DNA of 64,000 nucleotides from Empedobacter stercoris (lineage in GTDB: Bacteria; Bacteroidota; Bacteroidia; Flavobacteriales; Weeksellaceae). The stretch is taken from positions 806,001-870,000 of the forward strand of contig NZ_CP104209.1 of assembly GCF_025244765.1 (NCBI RefSeq), in the 5' to 3' direction. A model generated the notes under the pieces. It saw only the letters and a list, made by a program, of their open reading frames with translations, was not told where the DNA came from and did no database searches. Shown here in pieces: positions 8,371-17,782 of this stretch (position 1 is the first letter of the stretch; each line of letters starts with the position of its first letter). The position numbers and the translations under genes were made by a program.

Positions 8371-8394
8371 TTGTTGAACTTAGAATTTTATAAA

Positions 8395-8937
8395 ATGTCA
8401 AAATATTTTCTTTTTTTATTATTGATCTGTTCAGAAACATTTGTGTTTAGTCAATTTCAAAACAAACAGCTTTTTGAAGAAGTCAAAAGATACGAAAACG
8501 GTAAAATAAAAACTATCATTGGACTAAATGAATATGATAAAAGAGAAGGTATAACTTACGAATATTTTCCAAACGGTTTACTTTTTAGAGAAACAAGCTA
8601 TGTAAATGATAAAAAAGAAGGCATGGAAATTACTTATTTTCCAAATTCCGTTATCGAAAGTAGAGGATTATTCATTAATGATTTAGCAGAAGGAGCATTC
8701 CAATATTTTTATAAAAACGGAAAGCCATTTGCTACTTTAGTATTTCAAAACAATTTACTCGTAACTGCCAAAGATTGTTATACAAGCAAAGGTGAAATAG
8801 TATATTGCGGACCTATAAATAATGGAAATGGTGTATTTTTAAAATATGACAAAAAAGGAAATCTAATTTCTAAAGATTACTACAAAAATGGAGTTTTCCA
8901 ACGTTCAGAACATGTAGAAGTCAACTTAAAAAAGTAA
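8395..8937 (+). CDS. Secreted MORN-like (MORN_2/YwqK-type) repeat protein
   Basis: A 180-residue exported protein. The signal peptide is MSKYFLFLLLICSETFVFSQ. The rest is a series of short repeats of the form YENGKIK...EGITYEYFPNG, EGMEITYFPN, EGAFQYFYKNGK, GVFLKYDKKGNL, as in the MORN_2 family often annotated as YwqK-like antitoxin. That name carries little functional meaning here, and no toxin gene is adjacent. I chose ATG 8395 because longer in-frame starts would begin inside the IS30 end and lack a signal peptide. Only 24 bp separate the IS from the start, so the native promoter was displaced. Confidence 0.75.
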   Translation: MSKYFLFLLLICSETFVFSQFQNKQLFEEVKRYENGKIKTIIGLNEYDKREGITYEYFPNGLLFRETSYVNDKKEGMEITYFPNSVIESRGLFINDLAEGAFQYFYKNGKPFATLVFQNNLLVTAKDCYTSKGEIVYCGPINNGNGVFLKYDKKGNLISKDYYKNGVFQRSEHVEVNLKK

Positions 8938-9014
8938 TAAATAGACAACTAAACGCCACCTTTTGTCTTTCAAAATCCTTACTTTTACAACAATTCAACA
9001 AAGAAAATTTCAAA

Positions 9015-11702
9015 ATGGCTCAATTCATAGAAAATGTTGTAAAAGATTTATTGCATAATCAAACAAATTTTATCAATACGACTTTGGTCTTACCAGGAAA
9101 GCGTCCTATGCTTTTTTTTAGAGAAGAATTTCAACGTCAATCGCAAAATATCATTCTCCCTCAAATGAAAAGTATCGAGGAATTGATGAGCGAACTTTCT
9201 GGTTTAGAAATTATTTCTGGTATCAATCTTTGGTTCAAAGCCTATCAAGCTTATAAGAAAATCGTTGACAAACCAGATTCTTTCGAAGATTTTATCAAAT
9301 GGGGACCAACTGTTTTAAAAGACTTTGATGATATTGACGCTTCCTTGCAACCTGCGAATAAAGTGTTAGATTATTTGGTTTCGGTTGAACGAATCAATCA
9401 ATGGGGTGAAGGAAAAATTGATATTGGTAAAAATGAAATCATTCAAAATCATTTAACTTTTTGGGGAATCGTTTCAAAGTTATACGTTCAATTGCAACAA
9501 GATTTACTTGATTCGAAGGAAGGTTATGCTGGAATGGTTTTTAGAATTGCGAGCGAAAAAGTCAACGAAATTGTTGAGAACAAAACTTCTCATTATGTAT
9601 TTGCTGGTTTCAATGCATTAACGAAAGCAGAACAAGCGCTTATTTTTAAATTAGAAAAAGAAAATTTAGCCACTTTATATTTTGATGCAGATAAATATTA
9701 CTATGAAAACCCCAATCAGGAGGCGGGTTCATTTTTAAGAAAATACAAAGAAAAAATAAAACCAATTAATTGGGTTGTTGATGAATTTTCGAAGCCAAAA
9801 AATTTACACACAATTGGTGTTGCAAAACAAGTTGGACAAGCAAAATACATCGCAGATTTAATCCGAAACCTGAACGACGATGAGATTAAAAATACAGCTT
9901 TAATTTTGGCTGATGAATCTATTTTACCTGCAATTCTAAATTCATTACCCGAAAATATTACGCATCTTAATATCTCGATGGGTATTCCATTACGTTCGGT
10001 TCCATTAGCACAATTTTTCAAATCGATTTTCGAATTGCAGATGAATCGCGAAAAATTAGGAAAAGGATCGATGTTTTATTTCAAGAATGTTTTACAAATT
10101 CTCGAAAACAAAACCTTATCTCATTTTAGTTCGGATAAAAGTCGACAACTAATTGATGAAATTCGTACTCAAAATCGAATATTCAATTCAGAGAAATCAA
10201 TTCAAAATGCGTTAGAAAATTCTATTTTCAAATCCATTTTTCATATTCCAACATCTATTACAGCATTTATTCATCATTTAAAAAATTGGACAGATGAATT
10301 ATTGCATCATCCTTCGATGAATGATTTATTAACGAAAGAATACTTGTTCTTTTTCAAAAAAGTATTCAATCAATTACACGAAAACTTACTACAAGTAAAT
10401 GATATAAAAGATTATAGAACATTATTTTTGTTGTACAACAAAATCGTTTCTTCCGAATCTATTTCGTTTATTGGCGAACCATTGAAAGGTTTACAATTAA
10501 TGGGACTTTTGGAAACACGTTTGTTAAATTTTGACAACATTATCATGACTTCTATAAATGATGAAATTTTGCCTTTGGGACGACAAAACAATACATTTAT
10601 TCCGTATGACATTCGCAAACAAATGAAATTGAATACATTTACCGAAAACGATTCGATTTATGCGTATCACTTTTACCGATTGATTCAACGTGCGAAAAAT
10701 GCTTACTTTGTTTATGATACAGAAGCAGACGGAATGGGTTCTGGCGAAAAATCTCGCTTTTTAGCGCAAATAAAATTTGAAAGTCATCACAAGATGAAAG
10801 AAATTTTTGCTGCACCAAGTTTTGTTACAAAACCATTGAAAGAAATTATTGTTCCTAAAACAGATGAAACGATGAAAAAACTTTGGAATTGGGCAGAATA
10901 CGGAATCTCTCCTTCTTCTCTTTCTTCCTATTTGCGTAATCCATTGGATTTTTATGAACAACGAATCTTCAACGTAAAAGAAGTTGAAGAGGCCGAAGAA
11001 ACCGTAAGTGCAAGAACTTTAGGGAATATTGTACATGGTGCTTTAGAAGATTTATATCAACCTTATTTGAACCGATTTTTACACGAAAACGATTTCAAAT
11101 TAATTGAAAAAGAAAAATATAAGACTTTACAAGTTCATTTTCAGAAGGAATATAAAGATGGACATTTAGACAAAGGTCCAAACTATTTGATTTATAAAAT
11201 TGCAGAACGAATTGTTGACGGTGTTTTGTCAAAAGATGTGAAAACGGCAAAAGAAAATGAATTTATCATTCAATCATTGGAATCAAAACACGAAGTAGAT
11301 TTTACCTTGACCAATGGAAAAGTAGTAAAACTTAAAGGTGTTATTGATCGTATTGATTCTGTTAACAATCAATTGCGAATTATTGATTACAAAACAGGTT
11401 ATGCGAAAGATATTTCGGTTAAAACAGAAGAAATCGAAGTTGTTTATCAAAAAGAAGATAAAGCGAAACAATTGCAATTAATATTTTACGCGCATTTGTA
11501 TTATTCCAACAAAGAAAATATAAATAAAGAAATTGAGTTGTGTATTTATCCTATCAAATTTCCGAATAAAGAATTAATAAAACTTTCTGTTGATAAGAAT
11601 ACAACGATCAATTATTCTATTGTAGATCACTCTAGTGAACCAATGGCAAGCTTAATTGAAGAAATTCTAAATCAAGAAATTCCATTCAAACAACCAGAAT
11701 AG
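9015..11702 (+). CDS. PD-(D/E)XK nuclease family protein, AddB-like
   Basis: An 895-residue protein of the AddB/RexB type. The C-terminal nuclease domain (about 630-890) shows 'ISPSSLSSYLRNPLDFYEQ', 'ARTLGNIVHGALEDLY', then GVIDRID ... RIIDYKTGYA, which supply the Asp and the E/D-x-K of the RecB nuclease motif. The N-terminal part resembles a degenerate UvrD-like helicase; in VLPGKRPMLFF the Walker A GKT/S is lost. It would act with an AddA-like helicase-nuclease in double-strand break processing. No addA homologue is in the window; the neighbours are unrelated. Confidence 0.8.
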   Translation: MAQFIENVVKDLLHNQTNFINTTLVLPGKRPMLFFREEFQRQSQNIILPQMKSIEELMSELSGLEIISGINLWFKAYQAYKKIVDKPDSFEDFIKWGPTVLKDFDDIDASLQPANKVLDYLVSVERINQWGEGKIDIGKNEIIQNHLTFWGIVSKLYVQLQQDLLDSKEGYAGMVFRIASEKVNEIVENKTSHYVFAGFNALTKAEQALIFKLEKENLATLYFDADKYYYENPNQEAGSFLRKYKEKIKPINWVVDEFSKPKNLHTIGVAKQVGQAKYIADLIRNLNDDEIKNTALILADESILPAILNSLPENITHLNISMGIPLRSVPLAQFFKSIFELQMNREKLGKGSMFYFKNVLQILENKTLSHFSSDKSRQLIDEIRTQNRIFNSEKSIQNALENSIFKSIFHIPTSITAFIHHLKNWTDELLHHPSMNDLLTKEYLFFFKKVFNQLHENLLQVNDIKDYRTLFLLYNKIVSSESISFIGEPLKGLQLMGLLETRLLNFDNIIMTSINDEILPLGRQNNTFIPYDIRKQMKLNTFTENDSIYAYHFYRLIQRAKNAYFVYDTEADGMGSGEKSRFLAQIKFESHHKMKEIFAAPSFVTKPLKEIIVPKTDETMKKLWNWAEYGISPSSLSSYLRNPLDFYEQRIFNVKEVEEAEETVSARTLGNIVHGALEDLYQPYLNRFLHENDFKLIEKEKYKTLQVHFQKEYKDGHLDKGPNYLIYKIAERIVDGVLSKDVKTAKENEFIIQSLESKHEVDFTLTNGKVVKLKGVIDRIDSVNNQLRIIDYKTGYAKDISVKTEEIEVVYQKEDKAKQLQLIFYAHLYYSNKENINKEIELCIYPIKFPNKELIKLSVDKNTTINYSIVDHSSEPMASLIEEILNQEIPFKQPE

Positions 11703-11720
11703 TACTCAATACACCATAAT

Positions 11721-11757
11721 AAAACCCTTTGTATCGTATTCTAACAAAGGGTTTTAT
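11721..11757 (+). terminator. Terminator after AddB-like gene
   Basis: A 12-bp perfect stem, AAAACCCTTTGT (11721-11732) with ACAAAGGGTTTT (11744-11755). Confidence 0.85.
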
Positions 11758-11810
11758 ATTTAATTAACGTATAATTCCATTTAAATTCTTAATATTTTGC
11801 TAAAAAATAG

Positions 11811-11818
11811 TAGTTTTG
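11811..11818 (+). promoter_or_regulatory. -7 element of dicarboxylate symporter gene
   Basis: TAGTTTTG matches TAnnTTTG exactly, 20 bp before the ATG. A TTG at 11797 is closer than the usual spacing. Confidence 0.4.
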
Positions 11819-11838
11819 GAAAAGTTTAAAATCGCATA

Positions 11839-13110
11839 ATGAAAAATAACAAACTTTTTATAGCTATCATCGTTGCCTTGTTAATTGGTGTGGCTGTTGG
11901 TGGTTATGTACATTACTACACCTCTCCAGAATTTATTAAAACATTTTCGACAAATATCAAATTACTTGGTACTATTTTTATTCGACTTATTCAGATGATT
12001 ATCGCGCCATTAGTTTTTTCAACTTTAGTTGTAGGTATTGCTAAAATGGGTGATATGAAAATGGTTGGACGCGTTGGAGGGCGTGCCATGGGATGGTTTA
12101 TTACAGCTTCACTTACTTCTTTGGTAATCGGTGCTGTTGTTGTAAATATAATGAAGCCTGGAGAAGGCATAAACATAGAAATGGATGCGAGTTCTGCTCA
12201 AGATTTATTAAAAGGACAAGCTTCATTAACATTAGAACATTTCATTACACACATGATTCCAAAATCTGTTTTTGAAGCGTTTGCAACAAATGAAATTTTA
12301 CAAATTGTAGTTTTCTCTATTTTCTTTGGAGTAGCCATGGCTGCTTACGGAAAAGAAGGAGAAATGATCACAAAAGCTTTAGATAAAATTTCGCATATCG
12401 TTCTAATCATGGTTGGTTACGTAATGTGGACTGCACCATTGGGTGTTTTAGGAACTATTGCTGCTGCTATTGCAACTTACGGATTCGGAATTTTCGCATT
12501 ATATGTTAAATACTTAATCGCTTTTGTAATAGGAATCGCCTTATTGTGGTTAGTATTATGTATCGTTGGATACTTTATTTTAGGAAAACGTTTATTCGAC
12601 TTATTAAGACACATCAAAGCACCATTATTAATCGCTTTCTCAACAACTTCATCCGAAGCTGTTTTCCCTAAATTAGTAGAAGAATTAGAAAAATTTGGTG
12701 CCCAAAAGAAGATTATTTCATTCACTTTACCACTCGGATATTCCTTCAATTTAGATGGATCCATGATGTACATGACCTTCGCATCCTTATTTATTGCACA
12801 AGTTTATGGCATCCATATGCCAATCGAAAAACAAATCTTGATGTTATTGGTTTTAATGTTAACGTCAAAAGGTGTTGCAGGAGTGCCAAGAGCTTCATTG
12901 ATTGTAGTTGTTGCAACTTGTTCGATGTTTGGTATTCCACCAGAAGGAATTGCTTTGATTTTACCAATAGACCACTTCTGTGACATGGCTCGTTCGATGA
13001 CAAATGTACTTGGAAACGCTTTATCTACGGTTGCTGTAGACAAATGGGAAGGACATGTTGCGATTGAACAGACTTACACACATGATGAAGATGATCATCA
13101 AAAAGCTTAA
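11839..13110 (+). CDS. Dicarboxylate/amino acid:cation symporter (DAACS family)
   Basis: A 423-residue inner membrane carrier with about eight helices and two re-entrant hairpins. Diagnostic segments are 'LLIAFSTTSSEAVFPKL' (serine-rich hairpin), 'GYSFNLDGSMMYMTFASLFI' (the NMDG-like ion-binding region, here NLDGS) and 'SKGVAGVPRASLIVV'. The family imports glutamate, aspartate or C4-dicarboxylates with Na+ or H+; the substrate cannot be set from sequence. The short tail is acidic and His-rich (HDEDDH). Length is normal, and the gene is bounded by strong terminators on both sides. Confidence 0.9.
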   Translation: MKNNKLFIAIIVALLIGVAVGGYVHYYTSPEFIKTFSTNIKLLGTIFIRLIQMIIAPLVFSTLVVGIAKMGDMKMVGRVGGRAMGWFITASLTSLVIGAVVVNIMKPGEGINIEMDASSAQDLLKGQASLTLEHFITHMIPKSVFEAFATNEILQIVVFSIFFGVAMAAYGKEGEMITKALDKISHIVLIMVGYVMWTAPLGVLGTIAAAIATYGFGIFALYVKYLIAFVIGIALLWLVLCIVGYFILGKRLFDLLRHIKAPLLIAFSTTSSEAVFPKLVEELEKFGAQKKIISFTLPLGYSFNLDGSMMYMTFASLFIAQVYGIHMPIEKQILMLLVLMLTSKGVAGVPRASLIVVVATCSMFGIPPEGIALILPIDHFCDMARSMTNVLGNALSTVAVDKWEGHVAIEQTYTHDEDDHQKA

Positions 13111-13131
13111 AAAAATTGCTTTTCAATGTAT

Positions 13132-13170
13132 AAAAACAAATGCGACCTTTTTCGGGTCGCATTTGTTTTT
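13132..13170 (+). terminator. Terminator after DAACS symporter gene
   Basis: A 16-bp perfect stem (13132-13147 with 13155-13170, core AAATGCGACC/GGTCGCATTT) ends in five T. It also faces the convergent surface-protein operon. Confidence 0.9.
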
Positions 13171-13205
13171 ATAATCTTATTCGTTATGATATATAAAAAT
13201 ACTTT

Positions 13206-13745
13206 TTATATAGTATCATCTTCTTCAATTCCCCAGAATGTCCAATATTTTCCATTAAACATATATAAATTATCACTTAAGGTATCATAACAAATCATTC
13301 CTGCATATGGTGATTTTACATTTTTTGCTGGATTCTCTATTTTTGGCAAAATTAAAGCTCTGTCATCAGACTCTAAAACTAATATACCTATTGCATCAGT
13401 AGTATCATTTCCTATAATCATTCCAGTTTTCGATGAAGATTCTATAGTTTCTAATTTTGATGGATTCAATCCCTCTACTCCATTCATATCAATCCAAGTT
13501 TCACCATCAAAAAACATCACCTTTGCAGAAAACTCATCGTACACAAATGTTCCTTCCGAAATATCATGCATTTTATTCACATCCTCTACATGAGATAATA
13601 CTATTCCTTTTGTTGTTTCTGATTGAAAATCTATCAATCCACTTCCATCTACATTCGCCTTACCAATAGAAATTTGACCAAATAATATCTGAATTTTTAA
13701 AATAAAACTAATTAGTATTAACCTATTTCTACTATTCATAATCAT
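13206..13745 (-). CDS. Exported protein with two 'GxxxYD...LYxxNGxxW' modules
   Basis: A 179-residue protein with a hydrophobic leader (about residues 8-25, LILISFILKIQILFGQ). The body carries two copies of a short module: TKGIVLSHVEDVNKM...GTFVYDEFSAKVMFFDGETW and ALILPKIENPAKN...GMICYDTLSDNLYMFNGKYW. The same module forms the C-terminus of the larger protein encoded just upstream. Similar modules end many Flavobacteriia surface proteins; function is unknown. The start (ATG 13745, or ATG 13739) overlaps the stop of the upstream gene by up to 14 nt, so translation is probably coupled. Confidence 0.7.
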   Translation of the reverse strand: MIMNSRNRLILISFILKIQILFGQISIGKANVDGSGLIDFQSETTKGIVLSHVEDVNKMHDISEGTFVYDEFSAKVMFFDGETWIDMNGVEGLNPSKLETIESSSKTGMIIGNDTTDAIGILVLESDDRALILPKIENPAKNVKSPYAGMICYDTLSDNLYMFNGKYWTFWGIEEDDTI

Positions 13746-15762
13746 AACATTTTTGTTTTATACAAGACCATTTTGTTCCATTGTATAACTTTATGCATTT
13801 ATCATCAGAATCATATACAATCATTCCTCTTACTGGTAACAAAATATTTTTTTCTGGATTCTTATTTCTCGAGATAACAAGTCCCTTATTTTTTGATTCT
13901 AATACCAAAAATGCATTTGGAATGTCATTTGGCCATAATGGGGTTGTCCTAGTTTCTGTGGTTGAAATGCCAACAACTGAATTTGTGTCTGTAGCTTCAG
14001 GATTAAATGGTTTAAAGCATGGACAGGCATAAGTAGTTATTATTTCACTAAAATAAATACAACCATCATTTAATGTTACTGTCATAAAATAATCCGCTGA
14101 TTCTGTATCTTTATAAGGTATATCGTAAGTAATAGTTGTAGCTCCTGGAATTAATTTTCCATTTTTATACCATTGATAAGTACCTGAAAATTGATTTAAT
14201 TCTGATTGTAATACTGATATTCCTGTATCTCCTGTGCATGCTAAATCATTACGTTTATTTTTAATGATTACTTTTAATTCTGGAACAATTCCAAAACCAG
14301 AATAATACCCTCCAAATCCTGCATCACCACTTGCACCTAAAATTTGAGCTTGAATTGTTCCTAATGCTGAAATTTTTATATTTCCTAATCCCTTGCTTCC
14401 TATTGCATATCGATATGAAACCCAATCAGAATTTCCAGGTACATTAGTTGGCCCTTCTGATTCAGATAGTTTTTCATTATTTAATTCAATTATAGGTTTA
14501 AAACTATCTCCTTTTCTTGCAAGAACTGATAAGATTGTATTTGGATAACTTGTATCACCAATCGTTTTAGCATCTGGTATTAAATCAACAGAATTTTGTC
14601 CATTGCATGAAGTTGGAGGTATAAGCATGAAATTATTTGTTTGAAAACCACTACTTCCAAAAACTTTATGAAAAACATACACTGGTTTATCACTAGATAT
14701 ATACATGTTTTTATTCATAAAATTAGAACCAGGTACAATTAAATAATCCCCAATTTTTGTTAATTTATTTTCGATAGTTGATTCATTAACTGTAATTTTA
14801 GTATCTTCTTCTGTTGCTATAACAATGACTCTTTCATTATTTATAGAACCATTACCCTGCATTATTATATACTCAGTTCCTACATATTGTATTGGTATTA
14901 TTTGATCTAATCCGATATCTCTATTGTCTGCTTTACCGCCTTGTTGAAGCAAACCTCCAACAGTAACAGATATCTGTTTACTTGACTGAATCCTTGCACC
15001 TAACCATCCGTTATTTTGTACTGTTATAGCTCCTTTCTTCATTTTTGCATACAATATGTATGATTCACCCTTGTTCAAATTGACAGAAATAGTTGGGTGT
15101 ATTATTGGAGCCAAACCATTACCATTCAAAAATTCTAATCCTTCTTCATAATTGTCTACAACAACTTCTGTGTTATCTTCTGTTGCTGTAAAAGAAAGCA
15201 TTGTACCAACGTTACTAGTAGTATTAGAAAACTCATTTGGTGTCCCACCCCATAAGAATGTTTTTCCTAAAGCAACTTTTCCTTTTGTTAAAACTGTTCC
15301 AGCATGTCCTGTATGTCTTGCTCTATAATTAACATAAAAAGATTCCTTTGATTTAAAAACCAGCCCTCCCTCATTTGATTTTATAATTGTACCAGCTCTA
15401 TTTGTTGGTAAAGAAACAGCAGATAATCCAGGTTTTAATATAGAATTACTTGTATTAACAAAACTTATCCTTACTGGTTGTTCATTACTCAACGTTATTA
15501 AACCATCACTAACATAAGATTTAGTTGCTAACGATAAATTAACCACTAATAATCGAGGTGATGAAATTTCATCCGGATATGTTACTTCAACAGTAATAGG
15601 TTCTTTAGATGGTGTAGATAAGTAAATAAATTCTTGCGTTACTGAAGAAGCGTAATCTCCAAATACAAGCGGTTGTAAATAGTGTATATTATCTAATTGG
15701 GAATAACAAGTTTGACTTATCAAAATATTTATGAATAGAAATAATTGATAAATAGTTTTCAT
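13732..15762 (-). CDS. Large exported IgGFc-binding-like surface protein
   Basis: A 676-residue exported protein (signal peptide ending TCYSQ, about residue 22). Residues about 30-390 resemble the IgGFc-binding N-terminal domain: 'RHTGHAGTVLTKGKVALGKT', 'SNVGTMLSFTATEDNTEVVV', 'ITVNESTIENKLTKIGDYL', 'YISSDKPVYVFHK'. Residues about 505-585 look Ig-like (GTYQWYKNGKLIPGA...YACPC). The last 60 residues repeat the module of the downstream gene (RGMIVYDSDDKCIKLYNGTKW). No T9SS type A sorting domain is visible. A role in adhesion or surface binding is an inference from the family. Confidence 0.75.
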   Translation of the reverse strand: MKTIYQLFLFINILISQTCYSQLDNIHYLQPLVFGDYASSVTQEFIYLSTPSKEPITVEVTYPDEISSPRLLVVNLSLATKSYVSDGLITLSNEQPVRISFVNTSNSILKPGLSAVSLPTNRAGTIIKSNEGGLVFKSKESFYVNYRARHTGHAGTVLTKGKVALGKTFLWGGTPNEFSNTTSNVGTMLSFTATEDNTEVVVDNYEEGLEFLNGNGLAPIIHPTISVNLNKGESYILYAKMKKGAITVQNNGWLGARIQSSKQISVTVGGLLQQGGKADNRDIGLDQIIPIQYVGTEYIIMQGNGSINNERVIVIATEEDTKITVNESTIENKLTKIGDYLIVPGSNFMNKNMYISSDKPVYVFHKVFGSSGFQTNNFMLIPPTSCNGQNSVDLIPDAKTIGDTSYPNTILSVLARKGDSFKPIIELNNEKLSESEGPTNVPGNSDWVSYRYAIGSKGLGNIKISALGTIQAQILGASGDAGFGGYYSGFGIVPELKVIIKNKRNDLACTGDTGISVLQSELNQFSGTYQWYKNGKLIPGATTITYDIPYKDTESADYFMTVTLNDGCIYFSEIITTYACPCFKPFNPEATDTNSVVGISTTETRTTPLWPNDIPNAFLVLESKNKGLVISRNKNPEKNILLPVRGMIVYDSDDKCIKLYNGTKWSCIKQKCYDYE

Positions 15763-15824
15763 ATTTATTTTTTCGCGAAATTAACACTTATAAATCTATA
15801 ACAGCTACTCTATTTAAGATAAAT

Positions 15825-15855
15825 CAAAAATACATTCATTTTATAATCAATTCAA
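15825..15855 (-). promoter_or_regulatory. Bacteroidota promoter for the surface-protein operon
   Basis: On the minus strand TTG (complement of 15853-15855), 20 bp, then TATTTTTG (complement of 15825-15832) match TTG-N17-23-TAnnTTTG, about 60 bp before the start. Confidence 0.55.
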
Positions 15856-16000
15856 TTTGGGAAGTTTAAATGATTATAAGTACTTAATTGTTTTTATTTT
15901 TTATATATTATACGATAAAAAAATATAGAAATTTGAAGTTCAATTATTTAAAATAATTAAACCTCAAAAGCTATAAAAAAAATATAATGATTGCTATTTT

Positions 16001-16318
16001 CTACAACTCATCGTATTTCGAAAAATTTGGATCAACAATTCTTTTCCAAACAGGATGTTTTTTGATGTAAGCAAAAACATAAGGACAATACGGAAATAAG
16101 ACGTTACCATGCTCTTCCAAATAAACCAATGTTTTTTCAACCAAAGCTGCAGCTACTCCTCTACCGCCCAATTCATCAGGAACTTCTGTATGTATTAATT
16201 TGATTACATTGTCATCTTGCTTGTAATCAATAAACGCAATAAAACCATCAACATTTAGTTCAAACCTTACTGTTTTTTCATTCTTTACAACTTGTAAAGG
16301 AATTAATTCTTCATTCAT
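16001..16318 (-). CDS. Small GNAT-like N-acetyltransferase (COG2388/YjdJ type)
   Basis: A 105-residue protein matching the compact single-domain GNAT-like family (COG2388). Landmarks are 'IKLIHTEVPDELGGRGVAAAL', which holds the acetyl-CoA P-loop GGRGVA, and 'PYCPYVFAYIKKHPVW', the usual end motif. The substrate is unknown. It appears to be a single-gene unit. Confidence 0.85.
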   Translation of the reverse strand: MNEELIPLQVVKNEKTVRFELNVDGFIAFIDYKQDDNVIKLIHTEVPDELGGRGVAAALVEKTLVYLEEHGNVLFPYCPYVFAYIKKHPVWKRIVDPNFSKYDEL

Positions 16319-16386
16319 GTTTATAAATTTTTTCTATTACAATAATCCATAAATTTTAGCAGTCTTTCATTGATGTACATCAAAAA

Positions 16387-16415
16387 AAAAGCAACCAAAT
16401 AATTTGGTTGCTTTT
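16387..16415 (-). terminator. Terminator for metallophosphoesterase gene
   Basis: A 14-bp perfect stem (AAAAGCAACCAAAT with its complement, one-base centre). The minus-strand product continues into a T-run (complement of 16382-16390). Confidence 0.85.
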
Positions 16416-16425
16416 AGATCATATC

Positions 16426-17658
16426 TTAAATTGATTTTAATTCGATTACTGTAATTTCTGGCCAGACACCTACTCTACCAGGGTAAAAATGGTAACCAAA
16501 ACCTCTATTCACATTGATTATTTTTCCTTCAAAATCATAAAAACCTGCCCATTGTGGATAAACATATTGTGACGGGCTCCAACGTAAACCAATTTTCGGA
16601 ACCTCAATCCCCAACTGCATACCATGCGTATGTCCAGATAATGTTAAATCAAAATGTTTAGGATGATGCTTCAATATTTCGTTCCAATGCGAAGGATCAT
16701 GAGATAATACAATTTTAAAATCATCAGTATTGACAGTGCGAGAAGCAACATCAATATCACCTAATTTCTTAAATCGTGTTCCCCAATTTTGAACACCAAT
16801 CAACGAAATTTTTTCATTATTTATTGTAATCAATCGATTTTCATTTAACAACAATTGCATTCCTATTTTAGGGAAAATTCTTTTAATCTTCTCGAAGTTT
16901 TCTTGCTTCTCTTCCTCTGATTTCCAATCCGAATACTCTCCATAATCATGATTTCCTAAAACTGCAAAATTACCATATTTACCTTGTTTAATTTTCGAGA
17001 AAATATCGTACCATTTATCCATTTCCCAGTAAAAATTATTCACTATATCACCTGTAAATAACAATATATCAAACTCTTGTTGATTAATTAAATCTACGGC
17101 TTGCTTTATTTTTTCACGATTATCCAAACTTCCCGAATGTATATCAGTAATATGTAAAATCTTAAATCCATCAAATGATTTTGGTAAACGTTCGTAAACC
17201 AGTTTTTTCTTAATGACTTTAAAATTATATTTCCCTAAAGTCATTCCATAAATCAAACTAAAAAAAGGTATAGAAGCTACTGTTAATCCAGTATTCATTA
17301 CAAATTTTCGACGAGAAGGTAAATAAGAATCTGCTTTGGGTTGATGATTACTCATTCGATTGAATAGCCAACCTAATCCTCTTATAATATCTTGAATTAG
17401 GAAAAATATAATCAAAATTAAACGAGGAAAACCAAACAACATAAACAAACCTGTTCCCCACATTGTCGCTTGCGTTTGCCCTACATTACGGTCGAAAAAG
17501 ATTAAATGATAGCCAAAATTCGTCAAAACAAGAAGCCAAATGAGCATATTTCCAAAAAGGAAATACTTGTTGTGATAAAATTTTTTAAAGTTAAAATAGA
17601 GGTAAATTTCAAGTATTACTGAAATAATTATTAGCGTGATAACACTATTGACAAACAT
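16426..17658 (-). CDS. Membrane-anchored metallophosphoesterase (YkuE/YaeI-like)
   Basis: A 410-residue protein. Four hydrophobic segments fill residues 1-100; a helix preceded by PSRRKFVMNTG, reminiscent of a Tat-type motif, then leads to a calcineurin-like domain. All metal-binding blocks are present: LHITDIHSG, FTGDIVNN, AVLGNHDYG, LSHDPSHW and LSGHTHGMQLG. YkuE-like enzymes act at the membrane on phosphoesters such as UDP-diacylglucosamine or wall-associated substrates; the substrate here is unknown. A -7 box lies between an upstream in-frame ATG (17718) and ATG 17658, so I chose 17658. Confidence 0.87.
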   Translation of the reverse strand: MFVNSVITLIIISVILEIYLYFNFKKFYHNKYFLFGNMLIWLLVLTNFGYHLIFFDRNVGQTQATMWGTGLFMLFGFPRLILIIFFLIQDIIRGLGWLFNRMSNHQPKADSYLPSRRKFVMNTGLTVASIPFFSLIYGMTLGKYNFKVIKKKLVYERLPKSFDGFKILHITDIHSGSLDNREKIKQAVDLINQQEFDILLFTGDIVNNFYWEMDKWYDIFSKIKQGKYGNFAVLGNHDYGEYSDWKSEEEKQENFEKIKRIFPKIGMQLLLNENRLITINNEKISLIGVQNWGTRFKKLGDIDVASRTVNTDDFKIVLSHDPSHWNEILKHHPKHFDLTLSGHTHGMQLGIEVPKIGLRWSPSQYVYPQWAGFYDFEGKIINVNRGFGYHFYPGRVGVWPEITVIELKSI

Positions 17659-17677
17659 TACTTTGATTGATTTTAAA

Positions 17678-17685
17678 CAAAAATA
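17678..17685 (-). promoter_or_regulatory. -7 element of metallophosphoesterase gene
   Basis: The complement reads TATTTTTG, an exact TAnnTTTG match, 19 bp before ATG 17658. It supports the shorter start. Confidence 0.45.
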
Positions 17686-17782
17686 AAACAATTCCAGAAA
17701 TAAATTACTTTTCATCATATTCTTAACAGAACATTATAAAATTTATAGATAATTTAGGCTAAAAATTTGCATGATAAAAACG

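Noticed and set aside
8395-8937. MORN-like protein as a toxin-antitoxin component
   Set aside because: The YwqK 'antitoxin' label is a common annotation for these repeats, but the protein is exported and no toxin gene is adjacent.
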